A stretch of DNA of 64,000 nt, taken from the NCBI RefSeq assembly GCF_023667495.1, contig NZ_JAMOZL010000014.1, positions 124,001 to 188,000 on the forward strand. Direction: 5' to 3'. The notes under the pieces were generated by a model. The model did no database searches. It was given only the letters and a program-made list of their open reading frames with translations, and was not told the origin of the DNA. The stretch is from Dyadobacter sp. MSC1_007 (GTDB taxonomy: Bacteria > Bacteroidota > Bacteroidia > Cytophagales > Spirosomataceae). Made by a program: the position numbers and the translations under genes. Within the stretch, counting starts at the first letter, position 1. Each line of letters begins with the position of its first letter. This document shows positions 7,816 to 16,262 of the stretch, piece by piece.

Positions 7816-9054
7816 ATGAAAACAAAGATCAGTCTGCTTTTCTATTTGAAGAAGCCGAAGAATTATCAAAAAGGACCTGTGCCAATTTACCTGCGGATTA
7901 CGGTTGAAAGCAAAAGAGCAGAATTTACGACCGGCCGAGAATGCGAACCTAGCCGATGGAATGCGGTTGCAGGAAGGGTTATCGGTGCTAAGGAGGCTGT
8001 GAAGTCTGTTAACGCCTATTTGGGCAACCTAGAACAGCAAGTGCTCGATGCACATGCCGCGCTAGTTCGGGATGATGCTCTGATCAGTGCCGAAACAATT
8101 AAAAACAAATTTTTGGGCATAGATCTTAAGCAGCGCCAGCGCTTACTAATGGAAGTGATCGCTGATCACAACGAGCGTATGAAGGCTCTGGTAGGCCAAG
8201 AATATGCAATCGGTACATTCAACCGCTACAAAGTACTCGAACGCCATACACTCGCATTCCTGAAAGTGACCTTCAACACGACTGACTTTGACATTAGCCG
8301 GATCGATTTTGCCTTCATCGCCGATTATGAGTTCTACCTACGTTCTGTCCGCAAGATGGGCAATAACGCTGTGGTGAAGCACATGAAGATGTTTCGAAAG
8401 ATCGTAAACATTTGCCTGGGCAATGGCTGGATGAATCTTGATCCGTATTTGAATTTCAAAGGCAAGTTTAAGAAGGTCGATAAGGCGATCCTTACCAGAG
8501 CCGAGCTTGACCTGATGACTAGCAAAGAATTCGCCAGTGATCGGCTCGCACAGGTGCGGGACACCTTTCTTTTTTGTTGTTTCACCGGCTTGGCATACTC
8601 CGATGTCCAGAAGCTCGAAAAAAGCCAAATAGCACGAGGGGTCGACGGAGAGCAGTGGATTTTCAGCCAGCGGACAAAAACGAATGTCAAATCGCATATT
8701 CCGCTGCTGCCCGAGGCGCTTCAAATTGTTGACAGATATAAAGATCATCCGCTATGTGAATCTCGTGGCATTGTGCTGCCTGTGCCGAGTAATCAGAAGA
8801 TGAATGATTATCTGAAAGAGATTGCTGTGATCTGCGGGATCGACAAGGTTCTCACTTCACACGTAGCCAGGCATACGTTCGCCACGACAGTGACGCTACA
8901 AAATGGCGTTCCCATTGAAAGTGTTTCGAAAATGCTCGGGCATACGAACATTCGTACTACGCAGATTTATGCCAAGATTCTCGATACGAAAGTCAGCGAG
9001 GACATGCAGGCTTTGAAAGGTAGACTTTCCAAGCCGTCTGGAACAGAAGGTTAG
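7816..9054 (+). CDS. Tyrosine-type site-specific integrase
   Basis: 412 residues in the order arm DNA-binding domain (1-~90, YLKKPKNYQKGPVPIYLRIT), SAM-like core-binding domain (~110-210), catalytic domain (~220-395). Catalytic residues are seen in HVARH (His349, Arg352), LGHT (His376) and the Tyr385 nucleophile in QIYAK. The first catalytic Arg box reads FTGLAYSDV with Ala instead of Arg, as in many Bacteroidota integrases. It reads inward from the left end of the element and should catalyse integration and excision at the 16-bp core. Confidence 0.95.
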   Translation: MKTKISLLFYLKKPKNYQKGPVPIYLRITVESKRAEFTTGRECEPSRWNAVAGRVIGAKEAVKSVNAYLGNLEQQVLDAHAALVRDDALISAETIKNKFLGIDLKQRQRLLMEVIADHNERMKALVGQEYAIGTFNRYKVLERHTLAFLKVTFNTTDFDISRIDFAFIADYEFYLRSVRKMGNNAVVKHMKMFRKIVNICLGNGWMNLDPYLNFKGKFKKVDKAILTRAELDLMTSKEFASDRLAQVRDTFLFCCFTGLAYSDVQKLEKSQIARGVDGEQWIFSQRTKTNVKSHIPLLPEALQIVDRYKDHPLCESRGIVLPVPSNQKMNDYLKEIAVICGIDKVLTSHVARHTFATTVTLQNGVPIESVSKMLGHTNIRTTQIYAKILDTKVSEDMQALKGRLSKPSGTEG

Positions 9055-9059
9055 CGCTG

Positions 9060-9116
9060 CACCTTCTCTCTCACGACCCCTCCTATTTGTGAGAGGAGAT
9101 CGCGAGAGAGAAGGTG
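9060..9116. terminator. Long inverted repeat after the integrase gene
   Basis: CACCTTCTCTCTC (9060-9072) and GAGAGAGAAGGTG (9104-9116) form a perfect 13-bp stem that extends inward imperfectly. It lies between the integrase stop and the 3' end of the opposing split gene. There is no strong T-run, so a bidirectional terminator role is inferred. Confidence 0.55.
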
Positions 9117-9163
9117 GAAAAAGAAAAATTGAAACATCGTTTAAAATTATATATTCGCCAAAC

Positions 9164-9553
9164 TCATCCGACCCTCATACCCGATCCACCGAAGTCTAAT
9201 TTATATCTCTGCCCTCCAAAATCTGTTAGCAAGATACCGTCTGGCTCAATCTCAAATGCCTCTCCATCGGTGTTGACGAATATATCCGAGCCGCCAAATT
9301 CCCACACAATGTGCCCAGATCTGTCAATCCTTGTGATTTGAAGCTCACCGTGAATAATGTAATCGTTATCATACTTAAAAATTTGAAAACAGGTTATTTG
9401 ATCTGCTCGAACCACCCAATGTAAATCGAGTTTCGGCAGTGATAAGCTGAACACGGAATCACCACAACATACCAACAGCTGATCGCCATCTAAAAGCGAC
9501 GAGTTGGAGGAAATTCCCGTCGCGCCGCCGCAGCCTACAATAATGCAACTGGT
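9164..9553 (-). pseudogene. C-terminal part of a gene split by IS21
   Basis: The minus-strand reading from the IS boundary codes for 127 residues plus the duplicated ACC AGT codons: CIIVGCGGATGISSNSSLLD, DGDQLLVCCGDSVFSLSLP, then TRIDRSGHIVWEFGG and ILLTDFGGQRYKLDFGG. Joined to 12253-12432 it gives an in-frame protein of about 187 residues. Short beta-rich repeats with Gly-Asp turns suggest a beta-propeller-like fold; no family is recognised. A longer open frame to 9724 is made of IS end sequence and is not part of the gene. Confidence 0.75.
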
Positions 9554-9568
9554 TGGATATTCCTCTCC

Positions 9569-9748
9569 AAAGTACGCCACGATTCCTCCGAAAGTACGCC
9601 ACTTATTCCTGGGCAAAGTACGCCACTGAGCTGGCAGCAAAGTAGCGGATTTTGGTGGGCTTCTGTGTAAGTTTTCGGACTCTGGATTCCTAGAAAACAA
9701 AGATTCCTCTCCAAAGTACGCCACTTATTCCTGCTGAAAGTACGCCAC
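9569..9748 (+). repeat. Multiple left-end transposase sites of IS21
   Basis: AAAGTACGCCAC occurs at 9569-9580, 9591-9602, 9615-9626, 9713-9724 and 9737-9748, with a degenerate copy near 9639. Inverted copies are at 12180-12191 (exact) and 12227-12238 (one change). IS21-family elements carry such repeated sites at their ends for IstA binding; five at the left against two at the right is asymmetric. Confidence 0.85.
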
Positions 9749-9780
9749 TGAGCAGAGGGTTTAACCGTCCATTACCATAT

Positions 9781-9799
9781 GTTTAGGTGTCACCTAAAC
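9781..9799. promoter_or_regulatory. Palindrome in the istA leader
   Basis: GTTTAGGTGTCACCTAAAC has 9-bp arms around one base. It overlaps the upstream ATG at 9779 and ends 10 bp before the preferred istA start at 9809, so it could act as an operator or RNA hairpin limiting transposase synthesis. Confidence 0.45.
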
Positions 9800-9808
9800 C
9801 TTTATGGA

Positions 9809-11380
9809 ATGGCAAATAGACCTCTGAGCATGCATAAATTACGTCAGATACTTATTTTCCTTGAACGAGGCGTATCTATTCGCTGCATTGAAAAGCAAGT
9901 AAAAATATCCAGGAAGACGATTGGGTTGTATCAGCAGAAGCTGCTGCGCACCGGTCTGAGCTTCCAGGAACTTCTACTGGTGAGAGATCAGGACTTGGAG
10001 CGCCTGGTCAGCCTCGAAAAGGTAAGTCCGCCGGAGGATGCTGATCCCAGGAAAGCTCATTTTTACGGTCAGATCGACTATTTTACCCATGAGTTAAGGC
10101 ATCGTACAGGTGTTACACGGTTGCTCCTCTGGGAAGAGTATATCAAAGAGAACCCCGGCGGCCTGCAATACTCTAGGTTCTGCAAGCTTTTACAGGATCA
10201 GCTCAAAATTGCCCAGGCAACCATGCATTTTGAGCATCATCCGGCCAAGATGATGCAAGTCGATTTTGCTGGGGACCTGCTCTACTATGTCGACCCTTTG
10301 AGCGGTGAGCTGATCGCATGCCCTGTCTTTGTTGCGGTGCTTCCTTTTAGCGGCTACGGTTATGTGGAAGCGTTGCCAAATATGAAACTGGCACAAGTCG
10401 TAAAAGCGCTCAACAATGCATTAGCTTACTTTGGAGGCGTTCCGCTGGGAGTTAAATCCGACAACATGAAGCAGTGGGTATCGCGAAGTTCACGTTATGA
10501 ACCCGCGTTTACCGATATGCTCGAACAGTGGGCCAATCATAACCATATCGCCTTGTATGCCGCCCGGCCGCATAAGCCCAAAGACAAAGCAGCGGTTGAA
10601 AACTTCGTAAAAATCACTTACCGGCGCGTTTACGCCCAATTACGGAATGACACCTTCCATAGTCTGGCTGCGCTAAATGCCGCCATTAAGGAGAAGCTGG
10701 CACTGCATCACCAGACGAACTTCCAGAAAAAGGCGTTTAGTCGCCTGGAACTATTCACAGAACAGGAGGCCCCGCATCTTCAGCCTTTGCCGGAATCACC
10801 CTACCGGGTGCGGCACTACACCAAAGCCAAAGTCCAAAAGAACTATCATGTGGTCATCGGTGAAGACTGGCACTTTTACAGCGTCCCGTTCCGCTATATC
10901 GGCAAGGAGGTCAGGATCGCTTATTGCGAAGACACCGTGGAGATTTATCATGATAACCAGCGGATTGCCCTGCACAGTAGGAATTACCGGAGTCATGGAT
11001 ACACCACCCTGAAAGAGCATATGCCACAAGCCCATCGGGTGGTGTCCAAACAACAAGGCTGGGACCCGGAATACTATCTGAGAAAAGCCAGTGAAAACGG
11101 CCCGTACACCTATGAGCTTTTCAAAAAAGTCATGGACAGCAAACTGATCATCGATCAATCATATACGTCTTGTCTGGGCCTGCTCAGATTGATCAAGTCC
11201 TATGGGGCCATCCGGGTGGAAAATGCCTGTAAGCGCGCCTTGACAGGTTATAAGTTCAGTTACACCGCTGTGAAAAATATCCTGGACCATAACATGGACC
11301 GGCTTGAAGACATCGACAACAAAGAATACCGCATTCCCGATCACCCTAATGTGCGTGGCGCATCCGCTTATCAAGAATAA
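9809..11380 (+). CDS. istA: IS21 family transposase IstA
   Basis: 523 residues from ATG 9809 (MANRPLSMHKL); an in-frame ATG at 9779 lies within a palindrome and is less likely. It starts with an HTH region (RQILIFLERGVSIRCIEKQV), then an RNase H-like rve domain with acidic residues in MMQVDFAGDL, GVKSDNMK and KDKAAVENF, followed by the Mu-type C-terminal domain. It catalyses cut and strand transfer with IstB. The gene is intact and istB follows 24 bp later. Confidence 0.95.
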   Translation: MANRPLSMHKLRQILIFLERGVSIRCIEKQVKISRKTIGLYQQKLLRTGLSFQELLLVRDQDLERLVSLEKVSPPEDADPRKAHFYGQIDYFTHELRHRTGVTRLLLWEEYIKENPGGLQYSRFCKLLQDQLKIAQATMHFEHHPAKMMQVDFAGDLLYYVDPLSGELIACPVFVAVLPFSGYGYVEALPNMKLAQVVKALNNALAYFGGVPLGVKSDNMKQWVSRSSRYEPAFTDMLEQWANHNHIALYAARPHKPKDKAAVENFVKITYRRVYAQLRNDTFHSLAALNAAIKEKLALHHQTNFQKKAFSRLELFTEQEAPHLQPLPESPYRVRHYTKAKVQKNYHVVIGEDWHFYSVPFRYIGKEVRIAYCEDTVEIYHDNQRIALHSRNYRSHGYTTLKEHMPQAHRVVSKQQGWDPEYYLRKASENGPYTYELFKKVMDSKLIIDQSYTSCLGLLRLIKSYGAIRVENACKRALTGYKFSYTAVKNILDHNMDRLEDIDNKEYRIPDHPNVRGASAYQE

Positions 11381-11404
11381 TTGTTTAACAATAACCTGTT
11401 CAAA

Positions 11405-12136
11405 ATGAATACTGAAAACACCCTGGACCTTTTAAGGTCACTTAAACTGTCTGGAATGGCCAGACGCTACGAGTCCGTTCTCTCACTTCCCGTCCATGAA
11501 CTGGTCGATGTCCATTCCCTGGTTGCGATGATCACCCAGGCCGAAGTCGAATACCGGCAGTATGCAAAGACCTCCAAGTATCTTAAAGCCAGCAAACTCC
11601 GGTATCATGCCCTGCCGGAAGATATCCTGTGCACCCCCGAAAGAGGAATTACAAGGGAACAGGTGCTTAGGTTGTCCGACGGAATGTTCATCGAAAAGGG
11701 GGAGAATATCTTGATAACAGGTGCTACCGGCTGTGGTAAAAGCTTTTTAGCCTGCGCCTTAGGCCGGAGTGCTTGTCTGTTGGGAATACGCACCCAATAC
11801 TTTGGCATGAACAAATTCCTGGACGCCCTGGCACAGGCCCGGCTCGACGGCACATATCTGAAATGGATCAGGGCTGTGTCGGCTAACAAACTGCTGATCC
11901 TGGATGACTTCGGGTTAAAGCAACTGACCAATGACGCCAGAATCGCATTGCTGGACATACTTGAAGACCGCTATGGGAACGGCTCGACGATTATCACCTC
12001 GCAGCTGCCGGTCGACAGTTGGTACAACTTCATAGATGAACCCACCTTGGCTGACGCTATTATGGACCGGCTCTCCGCATCCGCTCACCGAATTGCTTTA
12101 ACTGGAAAATCGCTGAGAAAAAGAAAAAATCACTAA
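11405..12136 (+). CDS. istB: IS21 family ATPase helper protein IstB
   Basis: 243 residues from ATG 11405; a TTG at 11381 immediately after istA is possible. Starts MNTENTLDLLRSLKLSGMAR, typical of IstB. AAA+ ATPase motifs: Walker A GATGCGKS, Walker B LLILDDFG, and sensor region STIITSQLPVDSWY. IstB is the DnaC-like ATPase that directs IstA to target DNA. It is complete and co-transcribed with istA. Confidence 0.95.
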   Translation: MNTENTLDLLRSLKLSGMARRYESVLSLPVHELVDVHSLVAMITQAEVEYRQYAKTSKYLKASKLRYHALPEDILCTPERGITREQVLRLSDGMFIEKGENILITGATGCGKSFLACALGRSACLLGIRTQYFGMNKFLDALAQARLDGTYLKWIRAVSANKLLILDDFGLKQLTNDARIALLDILEDRYGNGSTIITSQLPVDSWYNFIDEPTLADAIMDRLSASAHRIALTGKSLRKRKNH

Positions 12137-12179
12137 GTTTAATCATCACTCTCGCTCAGTGACGTCAAGCCACTTTCAG

Positions 12180-12238
12180 GTGGCGTACTTTGCGCAGGAA
12201 TTTTTGGCGACCTTTGCTCAGGAACGCTGGCGTACTTT
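12180..12238 (-). repeat. Right-end transposase sites of IS21
   Basis: On the minus strand AAAGTACGCCAC (12191-12180) and AAAGTACGCCAG (12238-12227) form the right-end counterparts of the five left-end repeats. The outer copy lies 14 bp from the IS boundary at 12252. Confidence 0.8.
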
Positions 12239-12252
12239 CGCAGGAATATCTA

Positions 12253-12432
12253 ACTGGTCGAGTAATTGCCGTCAAGAATTAATCTCACTCCATGCTTTGA
12301 CACGGGAAAATCAAGTGCCTCCCAACTGAAATATTGTTTACTATAAGTGAAGTTGTTGTCGACAGAGTCAGGCGAATATGACGGTTCATTCCGTACCTCA
12401 ATCTGGAAATCTCGAAATTGGTATGTGTTCAT
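12253..12432 (-). pseudogene. N-terminal part of the gene split by IS21
   Basis: ATG at 12432 opens MNTYQFRDFQIEVRNEPSYS and continues for 60 residues to NYSTS at the insertion point, after which IS sequence gives an immediate TAG. The codons ACC AGT of the target duplication join it in frame to 9547 and downward, giving about 187 residues in all. The protein family is not recognised. It was cargo of the integrated element. Confidence 0.75.
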
Positions 12433-12845
12433 TTTTTTGGGTAGGGACTTGAGTCAAGCGTTTAATCGTTTTTGAGATGACTCTACGCTGGCTCCAAATT
12501 ATAACTTTTTTGGTTTGTCCATCCTGAAACATTTCTTTAACAGAAAAAAGGATTGCCTCTTTACCGCAATCGGCCAGATGTCAGATTGTATCACAATCTA
12601 ATCTGGCCCGCCCAAACGCTCCGGAGTCGCTGGCGGGAAAGTTTTATAAATATTCCCAGTTGATCTGGCAACGAGGGTCTATTCCAAACTTTGTGCCAGG
12701 CTGCTTGTTAGGGTGGCTAGGAATCATCGAAACGAACTGCATAGACGTAATGCTACTTCACTCCCTCGATCGCTCAAACTAGTGGGAGAGCAATGTCGAT
12801 ATGAACCTAAAAATCCGTCAATGAAAATCTCTATTTTCTCTCATT
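12433..12845. other. Intergenic region with structured repeats in the element
   Basis: No supported gene. The main feature is a nested hairpin at 12572-12608, followed by a second possible stem CCCGCC/GGCGGG near 12606-12638. The GATTGTATCACAA sequence at 12584-12596 matches the one upstream of the integrase except for one base. Confidence 0.5.
12572..12608. repeat. Nested inverted repeat (37 nt)
   Basis: GGCCAGAT (12572-12579) pairs with ATCTGGCC (12601-12608), and inside it AGATTGT (12583-12589) pairs with ACAATCT (12593-12599) around an ATC loop. It could be a regulator site or an RNA hairpin. It lies between the split gene and the RDD gene inside the element. Confidence 0.55.
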
Positions 12846-12872
12846 TTGACCGATAGTTTACTATTATATTTG
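12846..12872 (+). promoter_or_regulatory. Promoter of the RDD gene
   Basis: TTG (12846-12848), 16 bases, then TATATTTG (12865-12872), matching the Bacteroidota -33/-7 pattern with slightly short spacing. The start codon is 84 bp downstream. Confidence 0.5.
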
Positions 12873-12956
12873 TCGCTATTCTGAAACCATGTACCCATTT
12901 TTAATACGTGGTAACCACTGGATTTTAGAGATCACGATCCTTTATCAGTTAACGTA

Positions 12957-13856
12957 ATGACGAATATGTACAAACAAATTTCCGTAGGCACCAGACTGGG
13001 GTCGATGTTATTAGATCATTTCTTTATGACTATGGTAGCGATGGTTTTTTCCTTACCAGGAATGATTTCAACCTTCGCAGGCACATTTGAAGTAACGCAT
13101 GAACAACAAAGTATTGATTTTTTTGGCGGAACATTCCTGTACGTCAACCTAATTGGCTTTGCATTATATTTTTGTAAAGACTGTATTAATGGTCAGAGCA
13201 TTGCAAAGCGAATTTTAAAGTTGCAAGTCGTTGATAATGAAACAGGATTGGCGGCAAGCCCTTTGAAATGCCTTGTTCGCAATTTATCAATTGTCTTATG
13301 GCCGATTGAAGCATTAATATCATTGACAAATACCAGCAGACGACTTGGCGACAGAATTGCAGGCACTAAACTGGTTGTATTTGATGGAGCAATTGAACAA
13401 TCAAGGATTAATATTAGCCAGGTGCTGATCCCAATGGTTATAGCATATGGGCTTATGATATTGCTAATGCTACCCTTTAAAGCAATGATGCCTGCTGTTG
13501 AACATAGAAAAATAGACTTCATTGAATCCTCTTATAACGACCAATCAAGCAAAGAGGCCGAGAAGCTCTTTGCCGATAGCCTCGGGCAGTACTTAACCGC
13601 GAGCATCAGAGTTTACGACCAGGTTCAAAACAGTCCGTCGAAATATATTTCTGTGATTATTCAGCTTAATGAAAATTATCTTGAAAGCGACCAAGACTTT
13701 GAAAGGATAGAATCGCTAACCAAGCCAGTGCTATTTTCAAAATTCCCTGAAAAAACTTTCGTTGGGCAAATCAAATACGTTTATAAAACCAGCGGTAGCA
13801 TGCAGACAACGATTGTTCCGGTAACCTGGACACATGAGAATCAGGAATCGATTTAA
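12957..13856 (+). CDS. RDD family membrane protein
   Basis: 299 residues. The RDD domain covers about residues 5-140: GTRLGSMLLDHFFM carries the Arg-Asp signature on the first transmembrane helix, and CKDCINGQSIAKRILKLQVV is the typical middle segment. Further hydrophobic helices are near 60-75 and 155-175. The C-terminal ~120 residues are soluble and unassigned. RDD proteins are poorly characterised membrane proteins, some linked to ion transport. It is the last cargo gene before the right end of the element. Confidence 0.85.
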   Translation: MTNMYKQISVGTRLGSMLLDHFFMTMVAMVFSLPGMISTFAGTFEVTHEQQSIDFFGGTFLYVNLIGFALYFCKDCINGQSIAKRILKLQVVDNETGLAASPLKCLVRNLSIVLWPIEALISLTNTSRRLGDRIAGTKLVVFDGAIEQSRINISQVLIPMVIAYGLMILLMLPFKAMMPAVEHRKIDFIESSYNDQSSKEAEKLFADSLGQYLTASIRVYDQVQNSPSKYISVIIQLNENYLESDQDFERIESLTKPVLFSKFPEKTFVGQIKYVYKTSGSMQTTIVPVTWTHENQESI

Positions 13857-14080
13857 GGGCTTCATTTCACCTTGGGTTTAACCAACTAACTGTTATCTCA
13901 ACAGCAGTCCATAAGGAGTCAGATTATTGACAATGTCTTCTAGAGGAACACATCGTTGGATTTCCTATCTTTGAGCCAATTGCAAGCCGGTCACTGCAAG
14001 TTGGTGAGTGACTCGGTGAGTAAACGATTTGACAGGCAATAAATACTTGATAAACAATTTGTTATCTAAAAAAAGCATGA
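13857..14080. other. Right end of the integrated element
   Basis: No gene is seen. It contains the paired GGTGAGT repeats at 14003-14021 and ends at the right core at 14081. Confidence 0.5.
14003..14021 (+). repeat. Right arm-type repeats GGTGAGT
   Basis: GGTGAGT-GAC-TCGGTGAGT, matching the left-end pair at 7665-7683 except in the 3-nt spacer, and located 59 bp from the right core. Inferred integrase arm sites. Confidence 0.6.
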
Positions 14081-14096
14081 TCCCAGCGGGATCACT
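14081..14096 (+). repeat. Right attachment core (attR)
   Basis: TCCCAGCGGGATCACT, identical to 7547-7562. Here the bases before it (GA) extend the inverted repeat to GATCCC-AGC-GGGATC. A terminator hairpin follows at once. Confidence 0.7.
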
Positions 14097-14097
14097 G

Positions 14098-14122
14098 AAA
14101 GCGCCTCAAAGGGCGCTTTTTT
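14098..14122 (+). terminator. Rho-independent terminator after attR
   Basis: AAAGCGCC (14098-14105) pairs with GGCGCTTT (14112-14119), followed by further T residues. It adjoins the right core, so the original target may be the 3' end of a transcript, but no tRNA fold is found there. Confidence 0.72.
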
Positions 14123-14470
14123 GTTTTAAAATCTTCTAAAAATCGGCTTGTTTGCAAATTTTTGAATCATTCCTGATTAAAGTACCTATGCAATTCGGTT
14201 ACCGTTACTCCAAAAAATAAACTGTATATCAACTACTTTAACTCACAAATCACTGCCGCCTTATGACCTTGGCAGCTACTGCAAATACAAGGCCCGACTA
14301 GTATGCGTTGGCAGCGGGTAGTAGCATATTTATTTTTGCGCCAGCTGCTAAATAGAGATTACATGCCATTTAGAGTCGATCTTTGCCTGGTTTCCCAAAG
14401 GGCTGGCCACCTGAAACAAGGCCTCTGACCTGTTCGGTTTTAACCGGCCTAAGATCTTAGCAAAGCGGTA
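14123..14470. other. Intergenic region right of the element
   Basis: No gene is supported. CAAATTTTTG near 14155 and TCGGTTACCGTT at 14195-14206 recall the sequence beside the left core (CAAATTTTTG at 7656) and the paired repeats at 7469. It may be the end of another, decayed element. Confidence 0.4.
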
Positions 14471-15226
14471 TCACAAGTCACTGGATTTGCCCAGCTGTCT
14501 TGCGCGATTGACGATTACCATTTCCTGTCGTGAGGGCAAAGATTCGCGCTGCATATGCTCACCGATGATCTGATCGCGTATTTGCGGCGCCTTCCCTGGT
14601 ACGGCATCATCGAGGGCTGCGGTTAACTCAACAGCTGTTAATTCTGTGCAGTAAGCCGGTGTACCTGGCTGCTGTCGCCAGGAGTCGGCCAGGGTTCCTC
14701 CATCCACCACATCAAAGCCCAGTTCATTGGCAAGGCCAGCGATTACCTGTTTGGCGTGTTGATCATCACCGGTAATAGAAGCAGCGATTCGGTCAGGCGT
14801 ACCCTCGGGCTTTCCGCCGACGGCAATCGTTTCGGAGAGCAGGTTGTTAAATGCCTTCGTAATAGGACGTCCCAACTGCTGGCTTACCCATACACTCTCT
14901 ACTTGTCCCTGCTCCAAGGCATCAATCTTCTCATCCCGGAAAGGATAGTAATTGCCCGTATCCACCACGATCACCTGGTCAGGCAGTGATCGAAACAGGC
15001 CTTGGGGAAATTTGGCAATTGCCCCGAAAGGCACACTGATAAAAACAATGTCAACATCCTTAACAACATCCTGAAGTGTGGCGGGACTTGTGCCAAGAGA
15101 CTGCGCTTTTTCGGTCAGCTCTGCAAACGGGCGGGTATTGGTTACCTTTACGTTGTGTCCGGCAGCTGCCATGTTCCTGGCAAGTGGGGAGCCGACTGCG
15201 CCGGTTCCAATGATTCCAATATTCAT
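14471..15226 (-). CDS. NADPH-dependent F420 reductase-like oxidoreductase
   Basis: 251 residues. The N-terminus is a Rossmann fold with IGIIGTGAVGSPLARNMAAAG, then VDIVFISVPFGAI and VVDTGNYYP. This layout fits the F420-dependent NADP reductase-like family, whose bacterial members mostly use NADPH with unknown partners. The C-terminal region (GFDVVDGGTLADSWRQQPG) also fits. It is divergent from nothing close, and the AraC gene upstream at 15306-16202 on the same strand probably regulates it. Confidence 0.83.
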   Translation of the reverse strand: MNIGIIGTGAVGSPLARNMAAAGHNVKVTNTRPFAELTEKAQSLGTSPATLQDVVKDVDIVFISVPFGAIAKFPQGLFRSLPDQVIVVDTGNYYPFRDEKIDALEQGQVESVWVSQQLGRPITKAFNNLLSETIAVGGKPEGTPDRIAASITGDDQHAKQVIAGLANELGFDVVDGGTLADSWRQQPGTPAYCTELTAVELTAALDDAVPGKAPQIRDQIIGEHMQRESLPSRQEMVIVNRARQLGKSSDL

Positions 15227-15305
15227 AATTATATGGTTTGTATTAAAGAAGATTACTTATTTAGAAGCGGCAGGATTGCTGAGCTTCGCGGGAAAGGGAA
15301 ATTGG

Positions 15306-16202
15306 TTAATTAAGCAGACTGTCCCGGAATTGATTTGGAGCAGCCCCCACTTCCTTTTTGAATAGCCGGGAAAAGTAAGTGGTATTTTCAAAGCCAAGTA
15401 GTTGGGAGATTTCGGAAATATTCAGTTCGCCTTCTGTTAAAAGGTTCTTAGCCTCACCAATCAAAAAAAGATGAATAAGCTCCAGCGCCGTTTTTTCTGT
15501 TTCCTGCTTCAACAGATCGGTTAAATACCTGGCAGAAATGTTCAGTTCATCTGCCATGCGAGAAACTGTGGGAAGACCAATGCTTTTAGTTTTTCTTTCT
15601 TCAAGGTTAGCCACCAGCAATGCATTAAATTTGGTTACGGTCGAGCCGGTTAACTGTGTCCGGTTGATAAATTGTCTTTTGTAAAAACGCTGTGCATATT
15701 TAAGCATGGAATCCAGATGACTTATAATGATAGCCTTGCTGAGCTCATCTGTATTGTTGTAATGCTCTTTTTCGATATTGTAATATAAATTCCAGATGAT
15801 GTCTTCTTCCGAAGGTGAAAGATGCAATGCCTCATTGACCTCATAATCAAAATAACTGTATTTCTTAATCTCGCTGTAAAGAGCGGTTCCTGCTAAAAAG
15901 TCCTCATGAATGATAATCAAAAATCCCCTTTCCTCTAATTCCACATTTTGAAAGCTCACCTTCTGCTGTGGCTTTACAAATGACATGGACCCGAGGTCGT
16001 GGTCATATTTTGTTTTTCCATAAAGCATACTTCCCGATTTTAACTTTTTAAATCCTATGATATAAAAAGCTGAAGAAAATTCGATCTCTGTATTTCTGGG
16101 ACATGTTCCCCGTTCACCATATATCGCACTAAAAAGCGGATGCTCAGGAGGGGGAACACCCAGCGCTTGATGCAGGTCGCTTATTTTTTTGAAATGATTC
16201 AT
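15306..16202 (-). CDS. AraC-family transcriptional regulator
   Basis: 298 residues. C-terminal AraC domain with VSRMADELNISARYLTDLLK and NISEISQLLGFENTTYFSRL. The N-terminal ~180 residues form the sensor and include PPEHPLFSAIYGE and SYFDYEVNEALHLSPSEE. The same block is present in the AraC proteins at 25559-26473 and 30556-31451, so the three are paralogues. It lies 79 bp upstream of the reductase gene on the same strand, with an SDR gene upstream of it. Confidence 0.92.
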   Translation of the reverse strand: MNHFKKISDLHQALGVPPPEHPLFSAIYGERGTCPRNTEIEFSSAFYIIGFKKLKSGSMLYGKTKYDHDLGSMSFVKPQQKVSFQNVELEERGFLIIIHEDFLAGTALYSEIKKYSYFDYEVNEALHLSPSEEDIIWNLYYNIEKEHYNNTDELSKAIIISHLDSMLKYAQRFYKRQFINRTQLTGSTVTKFNALLVANLEERKTKSIGLPTVSRMADELNISARYLTDLLKQETEKTALELIHLFLIGEAKNLLTEGELNISEISQLLGFENTTYFSRLFKKEVGAAPNQFRDSLLN

Positions 16203-16262
16203 TGGTTTGCAATGATAAAACGGAACCCGGCAAACCCGGATTCCACTAATTTTAAACTTTCA

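Larger units (their letters stand above)
9554..12252 (+). mobile_element. IS21-family insertion sequence
   Basis: 2699 bp carrying istA and istB. The ends are inverted: TGGATATTCCT at the left and, on the other strand, TAGATATTCCT at the right, each followed by AAAGTACGCCA. ACTGGT is duplicated on both sides (9548-9553 and 12253-12258). Removing the element with one ACTGGT copy restores the interrupted gene in frame, which fixes the boundaries. Both transposition genes are intact, so it may be active. Confidence 0.93.
7547..14096. mobile_element. Integrated element with tyrosine integrase (about 6.5 kb)
   Basis: The sequence TCCCAGCGGGATCACT occurs at both ends (7547-7562 and 14081-14096) and continues with similar bases (TAAAG/GAAAG). 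A tyrosine recombinase gene begins 253 bp inside the left copy. Paired GGTGAGT repeats occur near both ends inside the element (7665-7683 and 14003-14021), as expected for integrase arm sites. Cargo is a gene of unknown function, now split by IS21, and an RDD membrane protein. No conjugation or replication gene is seen, so it would be a small integrative cargo element. The limits are inferred from the repeats. Confidence 0.72.

Noticed and set aside
9554..9724. Upstream extension of the minus-strand frame at 9164
   Set aside because: This part is the IS21 left end with its AAAGTACGCCAC repeats read as protein; the true gene ends at the insertion point.
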